Source: Nonlabens sp964478845 (GTDB lineage Bacteria; Bacteroidota; Bacteroidia; Flavobacteriales; Flavobacteriaceae). From it: DNA of 64,000 nucleotides. Below the pieces are notes generated by a model, which worked only from the letters and a program-made list of their open reading frames with translations, ran no database searches and was not told the DNA's origin. The stretch lies in contig CAYZJT010000018.1 of NCBI GenBank assembly GCA_964478845.1, forward strand, positions 1-64,000. The letters are read 5' to 3'. This document shows positions 17,615-26,706 of this stretch, in pieces. The number at the start of each line of letters is the position of its first letter. Position 1 is the stretch's first letter. A program made the position numbers and the translations under genes.

Positions 17615-18871
17615 CTACAAGTTGAAAGTTGACTTGATCTTATCTACATAGTCCAATTTTTCCCAAGTGAAGTATTCAACTTCTTTCTCGACCTTTCCAT
17701 TGTAAGGGGATTCAAAAGTGCGAACCTCTTTATAAGACTCGCGTCCCATGTGGCCGTAGGCTGCTGTAGTTTGGTAGATTGGATTGCGCAATTTTAGTCG
17801 GCTCTCGATCGCAGCAGGTCGCATGTCAAAGATCTCCGAAACTTTCTTGCTGATCTCACCATCAGTCATGTCTACTGTTGCTGTCCCGTGCGTAGTAACC
17901 AAAATTGAAGTAGGTTCAACGACACCTATCGCATAACTCACCTGTACAAGAATCTCACTGGCCAATCCAGCTGCAACTAGGTTCTTAGCTACGTGGCGGG
18001 CTGCGTACGCTGCACTGCGATCCACCTTGCTGGGATCTTTTCCGGAAAACGCACCACCACCGTGAGCACCCTTTCCACCGTAAGTGTCTACAATGATTTT
18101 TCTACCAGTCAATCCTGTGTCTCCATGCGGCCCACCGATAACAAACTTCCCAGTTGGATTGATATGATAGGTAATGTCATCGTTGAAAAGCGCCTGTGCG
18201 TATTCAGGCAGGTGATTCTTAACACGCGGAATCAAAATCTCCTTTAAATCTTTCTTGATCTGCGCCAGCATTTTATCGTCATCCTCATTAAATGGATCGT
18301 GCTGCGTAGAAATCACGATGGCATCTATACGCTGCGGAATATTATCATCACTGTACTCAATAGTTACTTGTGCCTTTGCATCAGGTCGCAAATAGGTGAT
18401 TTTATCATTCTCGCGACGCAGTGCAGCGAGTTCCTGCAATATCTTGTGTGAGATGTCTAGCGCGAGCGGCATGTAGTTTTCGGTCTCGCTGGTCGCATAA
18501 CCAAACATCATTCCCTGATCACCGGCCCCCTGTTCTTCCTTGCTGGCGCGATCCACTCCCTGATTAATGTCTTGGGATTGCTCGTGAATGAGAGAAATCA
18601 CCCCGCAGCTGTCTCCAGAAAACTGGTACTCGCCCTTTGTGTAGCCTATATCGTTAATTACGCTACGGGCGATTGTTTGCACGTCTAGGTAGGTGTCAGA
18701 TTTGACTTCGCCCGCCAGTACCACTTGGCCTGTAGTCACTAGCGTTTCACACGCAACTTTACTTTCAGGGTCAAAGGCTAGAAAATTGTCCAGCAGCGCA
18801 TCGCTTATCTGGTCGGCTACTTTGTCTGGGTGTCCCTCACTCACAGACTCACTCGTAAATAGGTATGGCAT
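17615..18871 (-). CDS. metK: S-adenosylmethionine synthase
   Basis: A 418-residue enzyme making S-adenosylmethionine from methionine and ATP. Motifs are SESVSEGHPDKVADQISDA at the N terminus, EQGAGDQGMMFGYA in the centre, and the P-loop-like GGAFSGKDPSKVDRSAAYAAR. Length is usual for Bacteroidota MetK (410-420). Start is the ATG of MPYLFTSESV. It stands alone, with no recognisable SAM riboswitch upstream. Confidence 0.98.
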   Translation of the reverse strand: MPYLFTSESVSEGHPDKVADQISDALLDNFLAFDPESKVACETLVTTGQVVLAGEVKSDTYLDVQTIARSVINDIGYTKGEYQFSGDSCGVISLIHEQSQDINQGVDRASKEEQGAGDQGMMFGYATSETENYMPLALDISHKILQELAALRRENDKITYLRPDAKAQVTIEYSDDNIPQRIDAIVISTQHDPFNEDDDKMLAQIKKDLKEILIPRVKNHLPEYAQALFNDDITYHINPTGKFVIGGPHGDTGLTGRKIIVDTYGGKGAHGGGAFSGKDPSKVDRSAAYAARHVAKNLVAAGLASEILVQVSYAIGVVEPTSILVTTHGTATVDMTDGEISKKVSEIFDMRPAAIESRLKLRNPIYQTTAAYGHMGRESYKEVRTFESPYNGKVEKEVEYFTWEKLDYVDKIKSTFNL

Positions 18872-19238
18872 AATTAGTTTACCCTTGATGGGTTTTAAGT
18901 GTACGCTTTCGCGAAAGCTTACTATTCAACAATCACCGTAAACATACGGTTTTACAAAACAAACATGGTGAAGAGGCTGCCGTCGAAAACTGGCACGAGA
19001 TACATTTTAGCGTTTATTTCCCGTAGGAAGAGGTCGCAAGCAGTCAAATCCCTCACTCAATAGAGGCAAAAATACTTGATGCCAGGCATTGCCTAAAATT
19101 AATTCCCGAAAATCTCACCGAATGGATATTAAGGATTGCGGGCACTAGACTGTTAAGCTATTCTAAAATTATTTGAATTCTGGGTCAGGATTCGCTAAGC
19201 TATTTTGAAACCCTTAGGTTTGGCAAAATTGATTTTTT
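18872..19238. other. Intergenic region between metK and the FKBP gene
   Basis: 367 bp between divergent genes. It holds palindrome copy 5 near metK, a small CCGTAAACATACGG hairpin just beyond it, and a direct repeat TAAGCTATTnTnAAA (near 19155 and 19198) on the FKBP side. Both promoters must lie here, but I could not place them with confidence. Confidence 0.5.
18905..18918. repeat. Iterated palindrome, copy 5
   Basis: Perfect copy 34 bp upstream of the metK start codon, in its presumed leader. Flank is TAC on the left and TTAC on the right. Confidence 0.95.
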
Positions 19239-19670
19239 ATGAGCCAAGTGCAAGAAAATGATGTGGTAATAGTTCATTACACCGGTAAGCTGAAAGATGG
19301 TGGGCAGATTTTTGATTCATCACGTGAAAGAGAGCCGCTAGAAGCGCAATTAGGACAAGGACAATTGATTCCAGGTTTTGAGAAGGGTCTTCTGGACATG
19401 AAAGTAAATGAAACCAAAACCATAGAAATACCTAAAGAAGAGGCATACGGTGAGGTGCGCAAGGAGCTTTTCCAAAAAGTTGAGCGTGAGCACCTGCCAG
19501 AGAACATGAAACCAGAAGTAGGAATGGGACTAGTAGCTTCAAATCCTGATGGGTCTGAACGCCAGCTGCGTGTCAAAGATGTTAAGGATGATTTCATAAT
19601 TGTAGATGCAAATCACCCACTGGCAGGCCACGATCTCGTGTTTGACCTAGAAGTGGTAGGAATCAATTAA
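19239..19670 (+). CDS. FKBP-type peptidyl-prolyl isomerase, SlyD-like
   Basis: A 143-residue cis-trans prolyl isomerase with chaperone activity. The FKBP core VIVHYTGKLKDGGQIFDSS, then the IPGFEKGLLDMKVNETKTI segment, is interrupted by an insert-in-flap chaperone domain (about 70-125), as in SlyD. It returns to the core at HPLAGHDLVFDLEVVGI. It lacks the His-rich metal-binding tail of E. coli SlyD. No signal peptide; cytoplasmic. A terminator follows. Confidence 0.93.
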   Translation: MSQVQENDVVIVHYTGKLKDGGQIFDSSREREPLEAQLGQGQLIPGFEKGLLDMKVNETKTIEIPKEEAYGEVRKELFQKVEREHLPENMKPEVGMGLVASNPDGSERQLRVKDVKDDFIIVDANHPLAGHDLVFDLEVVGIN

Positions 19671-19695
19671 ACAAGATTTTCTACACAGTTATTTA

Positions 19696-19723
19696 GCCTC
19701 TCAGTTTCCTGAGGGGCTTTTTT
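19696..19723 (+). terminator. Terminator of the FKBP gene
   Basis: GCCTCTCAG (19696-19704) pairs with CTGAGGGGC (19709-19717) with one wobble and a 4-base loop, followed by six T. Confidence 0.88.
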
Positions 19724-19729
19724 GTTTAC

Positions 19730-19743
19730 GCTTTCGCGAAAGC
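19730..19743. repeat. Iterated palindrome, copy 6
   Basis: Perfect copy 6 bp after the T-run of the FKBP terminator. Confidence 0.95.
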
Positions 19744-19856
19744 GTGATTAGTAAAGATTCCTGAAGTAAAGGACGACGCGATTTGATCTAACCGTTTCAC
19801 TCTTTTTGATCATCAAAATTTAATATTCAAGCTGTAAATAAAATCCTATTTTGGAT

Positions 19857-22800
19857 ATGACCTACCGACCAGCCTATTGGGTGATAGCCTTTTTCTTTGC
19901 TATTCAGTCCATTGCACAAACAACTGACTTAAGTATTACCCTAGAAGCTCAAGATCTTTCTGGTAATGCCATATCACAAGCACATATTTATGAGCGATAT
20001 AATTATCTGTTGACTATCAGTAATACTGGTGCTGCGGTCACAAATGCCTCATTTGCCACCAGTTTTAGTTCGGTTAATTTAATAGAGAGCGTCACCCCAC
20101 AAAGCCCTATAGGAGGTGCAGCAATGCCTACCGGTATCACTATCAATCCTAGTAATATCAGCGGTGTTCTTCCTAGCATGCCCAATAGTTCGAGTATTGA
20201 AATACTGATCGCAGTAAGGGCATCGCCCACCTTTTTAGGAGGCGCGACGGCAACTGCGACTGTCAATCCACCAGGCGGGACCACAGATGTAAACCCATCC
20301 ACAAATAGTTCTGTCATCAGCATCATCATGACCGAAGTACCTATCGATTTCAGTATCTCACAAAGTCAAATCTTACCAGCGGGGAATGCAGGAATTACAA
20401 ATTGGGGTGACACGGTGCAGTATGAAATGACAATCATGAATAATTCTAGCATTGAATACCCGCTAGAGGATTTTGAGATGCAGGTGGTTAATGTAAATAG
20501 AGCTGGATCTTCCATCTATGACTTTGTAGATTTTAATTGTATTGCTGCCAGCGGAATGAGTTGTCCCACTCTAGGCGGATTAAACAACTCATCACCCATC
20601 AATATAACCAGTGTTTTTACCTACTACGATCAAGGGTCGCAGATCGATTTTCCCGCAGGTGCATCCATCACCTTCCGCGTGACATATACGCTCAGCGAGG
20701 GCGATTGTAGTCAAGCAACATCTGGTCTAGAGCTTATCATGGGTAATAGGCTAACCATCAGACCTGTTCTGAACAACACAAACTATCCTATACGCAACAC
20801 GATTACAACAGAAACCCTGATGATTGATCCGTGCCCTTGCACAGACCTCAAAGCAGAAACAGTGAGGGTGTCACCTACTGGTGGAGTTATCAGCTCGTGG
20901 AATGATGTTTTTACCTACGATTTCACTTTCACTAATAACGGTCCGCTGGATGTATTAGCCGTTTTGAGCATGATAAATGTGAGTAGCTTTCAGACAGGGA
21001 TTGACATTCTTACTGTGGATTGCATTTCAACAACTGGTCCAGTCGCTTGTTCTGACTTCAACATTGTCAACTCCATTAATTTTAGGTGGCTGACCAATGA
21101 ATTTATATTCCCAGCTAACTCCAGCATTTCCATCAGGGCTACACTAACTTATGTGCCGCCACCATGTACTCCTAATGGCGCGCCACCTACCTGTGCTGTG
21201 CGTGGATTTGCGGTAGGAAGAGATCCAGCCATATTTGAATGCGATAGCTCTGATAACGGTCAGACAGATAGCATCAGCGGATTGCCACTGCCCGCCTGTT
21301 CAACAGACCCCAGCAATGGTACTATCTTAGAATTGACAGAAATACAGATCGATCCTGCACCAGTTGCTACAGTTTACCCTTGGGGCGATGTGAAGTATGA
21401 GATTGTTTTAAAGAATATTGATACTGTTGCTCATCGCATCAGGATGAAAGACATTCAAGCTACTAATGGGACCGGAATTTTACAGTCCATCATTTGTACA
21501 GCAACAACCGGCGGTGCTAGTTGCCCCACCACTTTCGATTCAAATATTGGTGTAGCAAATCAACAGGGTGATACTTTTTGGGAGATTGATTATTCTGCAA
21601 ATTACTTTATGCCTGCTAATAGCTCAATTACTTTAGAAAAGGTAATTAATTGGTCACCACCCTGTCAAACTACAATTTTTGAGGTAGAGGACGGTGTAGA
21701 AGCTGGTGCGGCAAATCAATCATTGATGGATCTTGCTTTTGTAACAGCGTCGGTTGTTACGCCTCTAGTCCCATGTGTTGATATTGTCGTTCAGACTTTT
21801 CCATCAGTCACTTCCTCTGCCATCAATACTGATTTTGAATGGATCATTGATGTGACCAATTCTAATGTGAGCGTGGATGCAACAAATATCAGTCTTTCAA
21901 ACATGATGCATCCAGATTTTGTCATAACAGGAACGCCTACCTGTACAGTCACTGCGGGTACAGCTGGATGTATGAGCGCGTTTAATGTAAGTGGGAATAA
22001 TATAAACGCAACCATTTCATTTATGAACTCAGGTTCTACGATACAAATTCGAATTCCCACAAGAACACCTTCTTACGGGGGGAGTTTTGAAAATAGAGCA
22101 GAGGCGCAACCTGATCTCTCCCAAACTGGTGAAACGACACCCAGTTCAAACATTTCCCGCTCAAGTTTGTTTGTGCTCACGACGCAAACAAGCAAAAGTT
22201 TTGATCCCAATGTGATCAGTACTGGTGAGATCAGTACACTTTCATTCACTTTACAGAATGCCAATAATCTGCCTGCCCAGTCTGGAATATCCTTTACGGA
22301 TAATTTACCTACCGATGTGACTGTGGCTGGACCGGTTTTCTGGATCAATCAGAATGGTGCATCGGCAAGCTTTACGGCAACTGTGGGTTCAAGTAGCATA
22401 GGTGTACAAGATTTAAGTATCCCAGCTGGGACAGATCAAATCTCGTTCGGACTAGAAGTGACTGGTGTTGTCCCAGGTCTGTACACTAACGATTTCCAGA
22501 ATTTCACCGATTTAAACAATATCGATGTTTCTACTGCTTTTGCTACGCTGGAAGTATTGCCAGTTCTAGATCTTGAAGTTCTAAAAACAGTTGATATTCT
22601 AGAGCCTGAAGATGGCGATACGGTCACTTTTACGATTGAAGTTGGCAACATTGGAACGGCAGCTGCAACAGGAGTAGAAGTTCAGGAAAATTTGCCTAGT
22701 GGATACACTTACATCTCCCACACGACTAGCGTGGGAACCTACGATCCACTCACAGAAGTATGGCAAGTCGGCCCTATGGCACCAGGCGAACGGGAGTTTC

Positions 22801-23210
22801 TGAAAATCACAGTTTCTGTAAGTATTCCAGGCGAGTATATCAATGTAGTAACCGTTTCCAGCTCAAACACTTTGGAAGATATTGATCCGTCTAACAATAC
22901 CGCTCAAGCTTTTGCTCGACCCGATTGTCTGGTTGTGCCTAGAGGTTTTTCTCCGAATGGCGATGGCATGAATGATACTTTCGAGATTTTGTGCGTGGAA
23001 TTATATCCTGAATCTGAACTCACCATTTATAATCGCTACGGCAGTTTGATCCATCAAGTCACGGGCTACCAAAACGACTGGGATGGCAAGCCTACTGATG
23101 GTCTGTTGCATGATAAAAACCAAACCCTACCTATGGGGACCTATTTCTGGAACCTCGATTTGAAAGACGGTAGCGAGATAAGAACAGGCTGGGTGTACAT
23201 TACTTATTGA
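19857..23210 (+). CDS. Large secreted protein with DUF11 repeats and T9SS type B sorting domain
   Basis: A 1117-residue surface or secreted protein. The signal peptide (YWVIAFFFAIQSIAQ) precedes several beta-sandwich repeats of the DUF11 type; the clearest is DLEVLKTVDILEPEDGDTV followed by TFTIEVGNIGTAAATGV. The C-terminal about 90 residues (VPRGFSPNGDGMNDTFEI, YNRYGSLIHQV, WDGKPTDG, GTYFWNLDLKDG, GWVYITY) are the gliding-motility or T9SS type B sorting domain. It should leave the cell through the type IX machinery encoded at 34043-38671. I chose ATG 19857; a TTG lies two codons earlier. It probably acts as an adhesin or surface filament protein. Confidence 0.9.
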   Translation: MTYRPAYWVIAFFFAIQSIAQTTDLSITLEAQDLSGNAISQAHIYERYNYLLTISNTGAAVTNASFATSFSSVNLIESVTPQSPIGGAAMPTGITINPSNISGVLPSMPNSSSIEILIAVRASPTFLGGATATATVNPPGGTTDVNPSTNSSVISIIMTEVPIDFSISQSQILPAGNAGITNWGDTVQYEMTIMNNSSIEYPLEDFEMQVVNVNRAGSSIYDFVDFNCIAASGMSCPTLGGLNNSSPINITSVFTYYDQGSQIDFPAGASITFRVTYTLSEGDCSQATSGLELIMGNRLTIRPVLNNTNYPIRNTITTETLMIDPCPCTDLKAETVRVSPTGGVISSWNDVFTYDFTFTNNGPLDVLAVLSMINVSSFQTGIDILTVDCISTTGPVACSDFNIVNSINFRWLTNEFIFPANSSISIRATLTYVPPPCTPNGAPPTCAVRGFAVGRDPAIFECDSSDNGQTDSISGLPLPACSTDPSNGTILELTEIQIDPAPVATVYPWGDVKYEIVLKNIDTVAHRIRMKDIQATNGTGILQSIICTATTGGASCPTTFDSNIGVANQQGDTFWEIDYSANYFMPANSSITLEKVINWSPPCQTTIFEVEDGVEAGAANQSLMDLAFVTASVVTPLVPCVDIVVQTFPSVTSSAINTDFEWIIDVTNSNVSVDATNISLSNMMHPDFVITGTPTCTVTAGTAGCMSAFNVSGNNINATISFMNSGSTIQIRIPTRTPSYGGSFENRAEAQPDLSQTGETTPSSNISRSSLFVLTTQTSKSFDPNVISTGEISTLSFTLQNANNLPAQSGISFTDNLPTDVTVAGPVFWINQNGASASFTATVGSSSIGVQDLSIPAGTDQISFGLEVTGVVPGLYTNDFQNFTDLNNIDVSTAFATLEVLPVLDLEVLKTVDILEPEDGDTVTFTIEVGNIGTAAATGVEVQENLPSGYTYISHTTSVGTYDPLTEVWQVGPMAPGEREFLKITVSVSIPGEYINVVTVSSSNTLEDIDPSNNTAQAFARPDCLVVPRGFSPNGDGMNDTFEILCVELYPESELTIYNRYGSLIHQVTGYQNDWDGKPTDGLLHDKNQTLPMGTYFWNLDLKDGSEIRTGWVYITY

Positions 23211-23216
23211 TATTCC

Positions 23217-23230
23217 GCTTTCGCGAAAGC
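23217..23230. repeat. Iterated palindrome, copy 7
   Basis: Perfect copy 6 bp after the T9SS cargo stop codon, just before the shared terminator. Confidence 0.95.
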
Positions 23231-23235
23231 AAAAC

Positions 23236-23268
23236 AAAAAAGCGACCCCATTTCTGAGATCGCTTTTT
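23236..23268. terminator. Bidirectional terminator between the cargo gene and groEL
   Basis: AAAAAAGCGA pairs with TCGCTTTTT around a 14-nt loop. It has A and T runs on both sides, so it can serve both convergent genes. Confidence 0.8.
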
Positions 23269-23288
23269 AAAAATTTAGCTGACTGATC

Positions 23289-24926
23289 TTACATCATTCC
23301 GCCCATGCCACCTGGCATACCGCCTGGCATTCCGCCACCAGCGCTTTCTTCTTTGATATCAACTAGTGCACACTCTGTAGTTAGGATCATCCCTGCAACA
23401 GATGCTGCGTTTTCTAGAGCTACACGAGTCACTTTCTTAGGATCGATGATACCTTCTTTAAGCATGTCTACATACTTCTCGTTTTTGGCATCGTATCCAT
23501 GAGCACCTTCTGACTCAAGAACTTTAGAGATAACAACGCTTCCTTCACCACCAGCGTTTTCTACAATCGTACGCAATGGTGATTCAATGGCACGAGCTAC
23601 AATGTTGATACCTGTTTCCTCATCTGCGTTGTCTGCTTTCAAACCGCTCAATGCAGATTTGGCTCTTACTAAGGCAACACCACCACCGGCTACAATTCCT
23701 TCTTCAACTGCTGCACGAGTTGCGTGAAGTGCATCATCCACACGGTCTTTTTTCTCTTTCATTTCCACCTCGCTGGCAGCACCTACGTAAAGTACGGCTA
23801 CACCACCAGAAAGCTTAGCAAGACGCTCTTGTAGTTTTTCCTTGTCATAGTCAGATGTTGTGTTCTCGATCTGAGATTTGATCTGACCGATTCGCGCCTG
23901 AATGTCTCCAGCCTGGCCACTACCATTTACAATAGTCGTATTGTCCTTGTCGATGTCAACTTTCTCTGCAGTTCCTAGCATGTCTAGAGTCGTATTCTCA
24001 AGAGTAAATCCTCTCTCTTCAGAAATAACCGTTCCTCCGGTTAGAATTGCAATATCCTCAAGCATTGCCTTTCTACGGTCACCGAATCCTGGTGCCTTAA
24101 CAGCAGCAATCTTAAGAGAACCACGCAGTTTGTTCACAACAAGTGTTGCGAGAGCTTCACCATCTACATCCTCAGCGATGATCAACAAAGGCTTACCTGA
24201 CTGAGCAACTGGCTCAAGGACTGGCATCAATTCCTTCATGGTTGAGATCTTCTTGTCAAACAACAAGATGTATGGGTTCTCAAGCTCGGTAGTCATCTTT
24301 TCACTGTTGGTAGTGAAGTATGGTGACAAATAACCGCGGTCAAACTGCATTCCCTCAACTACATCTACGTAAGTTTCGGTTCCTTTAGCTTCCTCAACAG
24401 TAATTACACCTTCTTTACCTACTTTACCAAACGCCTTTGCAATAAGATCACCTACCACATCGTCGTTGTTAGCAGAGATAGAAGCAACTTGCTTGATCAT
24501 GTCGCTGCTGTCACCAACAGTTTTTGTCTGTTTGTTCAGATCCTCACTGATCGCTTCAACCGCTTTGTCGATACCACGTTTTAGGTCCATTGGGTTTGCA
24601 CCGGCAGCTACGTTTTTCAAACCTTCTTTTACGATTGCCTGAGCTAGAACAGTTGCAGTTGTAGTACCGTCACCAGCTAGATCGTTCGTTCTAGAAGCAA
24701 CTTCTTTTACCATCTGTGCACCCATGTTCTCAAGCTCGTCTTCAAGCTCGATTTCTTTAGCTACACTTACACCGTCTTTGGTTACTTGCGGCGCACCAAA
24801 AGATTTACCGATGATTACGTTACGACCTTTAGGTCCCAGTGTCACCTTTACTGCATTAGCTAGTGCATCCACACCTCTTTTGATGCCGTCTCTAGCTTCT
24901 AAGTCAAATTTTATGTCTTTTGCCAT
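23289..24926 (-). CDS. groEL: Chaperonin GroEL
   Basis: A 545-residue 60-kDa chaperonin. It shows the ATP-binding GDGTTTATVLAQAIV, the VTKDGVSVAKEIELED segment, and the Gly-Met tail ending PGGMPGGMGGMM. Length is normal. groES lies upstream with a 105-bp gap, longer than in many bacteria and occupied by a composite repeat. It forms the double-ring folding machine with GroES in the cytoplasm. Confidence 0.99.
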   Translation of the reverse strand: MAKDIKFDLEARDGIKRGVDALANAVKVTLGPKGRNVIIGKSFGAPQVTKDGVSVAKEIELEDELENMGAQMVKEVASRTNDLAGDGTTTATVLAQAIVKEGLKNVAAGANPMDLKRGIDKAVEAISEDLNKQTKTVGDSSDMIKQVASISANNDDVVGDLIAKAFGKVGKEGVITVEEAKGTETYVDVVEGMQFDRGYLSPYFTTNSEKMTTELENPYILLFDKKISTMKELMPVLEPVAQSGKPLLIIAEDVDGEALATLVVNKLRGSLKIAAVKAPGFGDRRKAMLEDIAILTGGTVISEERGFTLENTTLDMLGTAEKVDIDKDNTTIVNGSGQAGDIQARIGQIKSQIENTTSDYDKEKLQERLAKLSGGVAVLYVGAASEVEMKEKKDRVDDALHATRAAVEEGIVAGGGVALVRAKSALSGLKADNADEETGINIVARAIESPLRTIVENAGGEGSVVISKVLESEGAHGYDAKNEKYVDMLKEGIIDPKKVTRVALENAASVAGMILTTECALVDIKEESAGGGMPGGMPGGMGGMM

Positions 24927-24993
24927 TTTTTTGTTTTTAGCCCTCTCGGGATATTAGTTATTGTTTTCTTTCGCAGGGATTGTTGAGTTTCCG

Positions 24994-25022
24994 TCCCGAT
25001 AGCTATCGGGATCGCGAAAGCG
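24994..25022. repeat. Second palindrome fused to a truncated copy of the iterated palindrome
   Basis: TCCCGATAGCTATCGGGA (24994-25011) is a perfect 18-bp palindrome. It runs straight into TCGCGAAAGCG (25012-25022), the right part of the window-wide repeat, whose left half is missing. A loose CTTTCGC lies 20 bp to the left at 24968. It sits in the groES-groEL gap. One repeat appears to have interrupted the other. Confidence 0.7.
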
Positions 25023-25031
25023 TAATTCTAT

Positions 25032-25307
25032 TTACACTATCGCAAGAATATCATCCTCACGCATGATCATATAGTCCTTGCCGTCAAATTTGAGCTCAGA
25101 CCCACTGTACTTTCCATAAAGTACGGTGTCGCCCACCTTAACAGTCATATCGTGATCTTTCTTTCCCTTCCCTACAGCAACCACGGTACCTTGTTGAGGT
25201 TTTTCTTTTGCGGTATCTGGTATGTAAAGGCCAGAAGCTGTTTTTTGTTCTGCTTCAGTAGGCTCGATGATCACGCGATCAGCAAGCGGTTGAATGTTTA
25301 ATGCCAT
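25032..25307 (-). CDS. groES: Co-chaperonin GroES
   Basis: 91 residues, the lid of GroEL. It begins IQPLADRVIIEPTEAEQKTASGL. The mobile loop (GLYIPDTAKEKPQQGTVVAVG) and the C-terminal KDYMIMREDDILAIV are intact. It is first in the groESL unit. Upstream, no CIRCE element is visible. Confidence 0.98.
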   Translation of the reverse strand: MALNIQPLADRVIIEPTEAEQKTASGLYIPDTAKEKPQQGTVVAVGKGKKDHDMTVKVGDTVLYGKYSGSELKFDGKDYMIMREDDILAIV

Positions 25308-25471
25308 TGTGAATAATTTTAATTGATTAACGCGATCAGATTAACGAGAAATATGCCAATGGCCATAGACTGACAAATGTGCCGTCTGAGTGCTTCTTAC
25401 CTAATTAACCTTGGAAAAACTGTCAGGTGGGCATTGCTTTTTCTTACGGAAACTAAGAATATCCCCTAAAT

Positions 25472-25499
25472 AAAAAATCCAGCCGTTTCGGGCTGGATT
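25472..25499 (-). terminator. Terminator downstream of secG
   Basis: On the minus strand AATCCAGCC pairs with GGCTGGATT (plus-strand arms 25476-25484 and 25491-25499) and is followed by a T-run (plus A-run 25472-25477). Confidence 0.82.
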
Positions 25500-25521
25500 A
25501 AAGTCTTTTCAAAATCAAGCT

Positions 25522-25884
25522 TTACTCTCCTTCTTCCTCGTCTATAGGTAAAGCATTGCTATCTTCATCTGCTTCGGCAGGTGTAGTAGTCGCGGGCTCT
25601 TCAGTTTGTGCGTTAGGATCTGTGATCTGTCTTGCAGTACCACCTTGATCCTGGATAAGCGTCGTGCTGGCAAGTAGGATCAATACTAGCAGAGCCGTAG
25701 AAAGTACCCATGTACTTTTATCAAGAAAATCTCCTGTCTTCTTAACACCGCCTAGCTGCTGTGTTCCACCACCACCAAAGCTGGAGGACAAACCACCACC
25801 TTTAGGATTCTGAACCATGATCACCACCACAAGTAGAAAGGCCACCAAAACTATAAGCCCCAGAAAAATATAAAAGGTTGTCAT
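25522..25884 (-). CDS. secG: Preprotein translocase subunit SecG
   Basis: 120 residues. Two membrane helices (about 2-22 and 57-77) flank the Gly-rich loop GGLSSSFGGGGTQQLGGVKK, the SecG signature. The C-terminal tail is acidic and rich in Thr and Glu, as in other flavobacteria. It assists SecYEG-driven export. It is adjacent to a TPR-like gene with no gap. Confidence 0.92.
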   Translation of the reverse strand: MTTFYIFLGLIVLVAFLLVVVIMVQNPKGGGLSSSFGGGGTQQLGGVKKTGDFLDKSTWVLSTALLVLILLASTTLIQDQGGTARQITDPNAQTEEPATTTPAEADEDSNALPIDEEEGE

Positions 25885-26706
25885 CTATTGATTTGTTTGT
25901 AATTCTTTAACTTCCCGAATTCGGTCTGCAAAGAAACCACTTTTTTCCGGATGCTGCAACGCCATAATCTCGTAAGCTTTAATGGCTTTTGCATAGTTTT
26001 TTTGAACCACGTAGACCCTTGCTAAAGTCTCCGTCATTAGCTGATTATCAGGTACTTGTTGAAAGGTCAAATCTATGATCGGGATCTTTTCGGTGCTCGG
26101 TTTAATCTTTGGCTGTGACTCAAGAAACTCATCGATTTTTTGCATTCGTTTGGTTCTTTCATCTAAGGAAATGGGGTCTGAATCTTCTTCAGCGGAATTC
26201 TTTTCCTCTATTGGATTAAGCGAGGTAAGACGTAACCATTCAGAAAAACTATGCGATTCTTTCTCTGTGAATTCAAAAGGCGCGGTGATGAGATCGGGAT
26301 TCTTCTGTTTCTTTAAAAACAGATCCTTTTCTGTCACCTTTGTAAAATCAGAAGCTGCATTTAAATCCTCGATAGGTTTATCACCTTCTTTCTTTGTAGC
26401 TGAGTCATCATCTTCAGTTTCTAAAAACTGATCATTGACATTTAATCCAGCATTTTCTAGAAATCGATCTGAAGTGTTGAAGTCAAAAAGGACACCTCTG
26501 TCGGTGGTATGCGCTGCGGTACGTTTAAGTTCTAGGTTGTAGGAACTGCTGCTTTGATCTTTCAGTAATTTAAGTTGTACGGCACGTAGGGCTTGGAAAT
26601 AAGGATACTCGTTCAGATAATCCTGAATGGTTCCTAAATCGTCAACCACCACCTGAGTGGGATCCTTCAGGATCTCATGGATACGCTGCGGCTTGCTATC
26701 TACCAT
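25885..26706 (-). CDS. Conserved hypothetical protein with C-terminal TPR-like repeat
   Basis: 273 residues, no signal peptide. The N-terminal part (IHEILKDPTQVVVDDLGTIQ and DYLNEYPYFQALRAVQLKLLK) is conserved in flavobacterial homologs as I remember them. The middle is charged and low in complexity. The C-terminal helices (TETLARVYVVQKNYAKAIKA and YEIMALQHPEKSGFFADRI) look like one TPR unit. It overlaps lptE by 7 bp and abuts secG. The position between lptE and secG suggests an envelope-biogenesis link, but its function is unknown. Confidence 0.75.
   Translation of the reverse strand: MVDSKPQRIHEILKDPTQVVVDDLGTIQDYLNEYPYFQALRAVQLKLLKDQSSSSYNLELKRTAAHTTDRGVLFDFNTSDRFLENAGLNVNDQFLETEDDDSATKKEGDKPIEDLNAASDFTKVTEKDLFLKKQKNPDLITAPFEFTEKESHSFSEWLRLTSLNPIEEKNSAEEDSDPISLDERTKRMQKIDEFLESQPKIKPSTEKIPIIDLTFQQVPDNQLMTETLARVYVVQKNYAKAIKAYEIMALQHPEKSGFFADRIREVKELQTNQ

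Noticed and set aside
18965..19063. Basic 32-codon open frame upstream of the FKBP gene
   Set aside because: No recognisable similarity and no conserved start context; probably chance.
18872..19238. SAM riboswitch upstream of metK
   Set aside because: No SAM-I or SAM-II consensus blocks could be seen; only a small hairpin and the palindrome are present.
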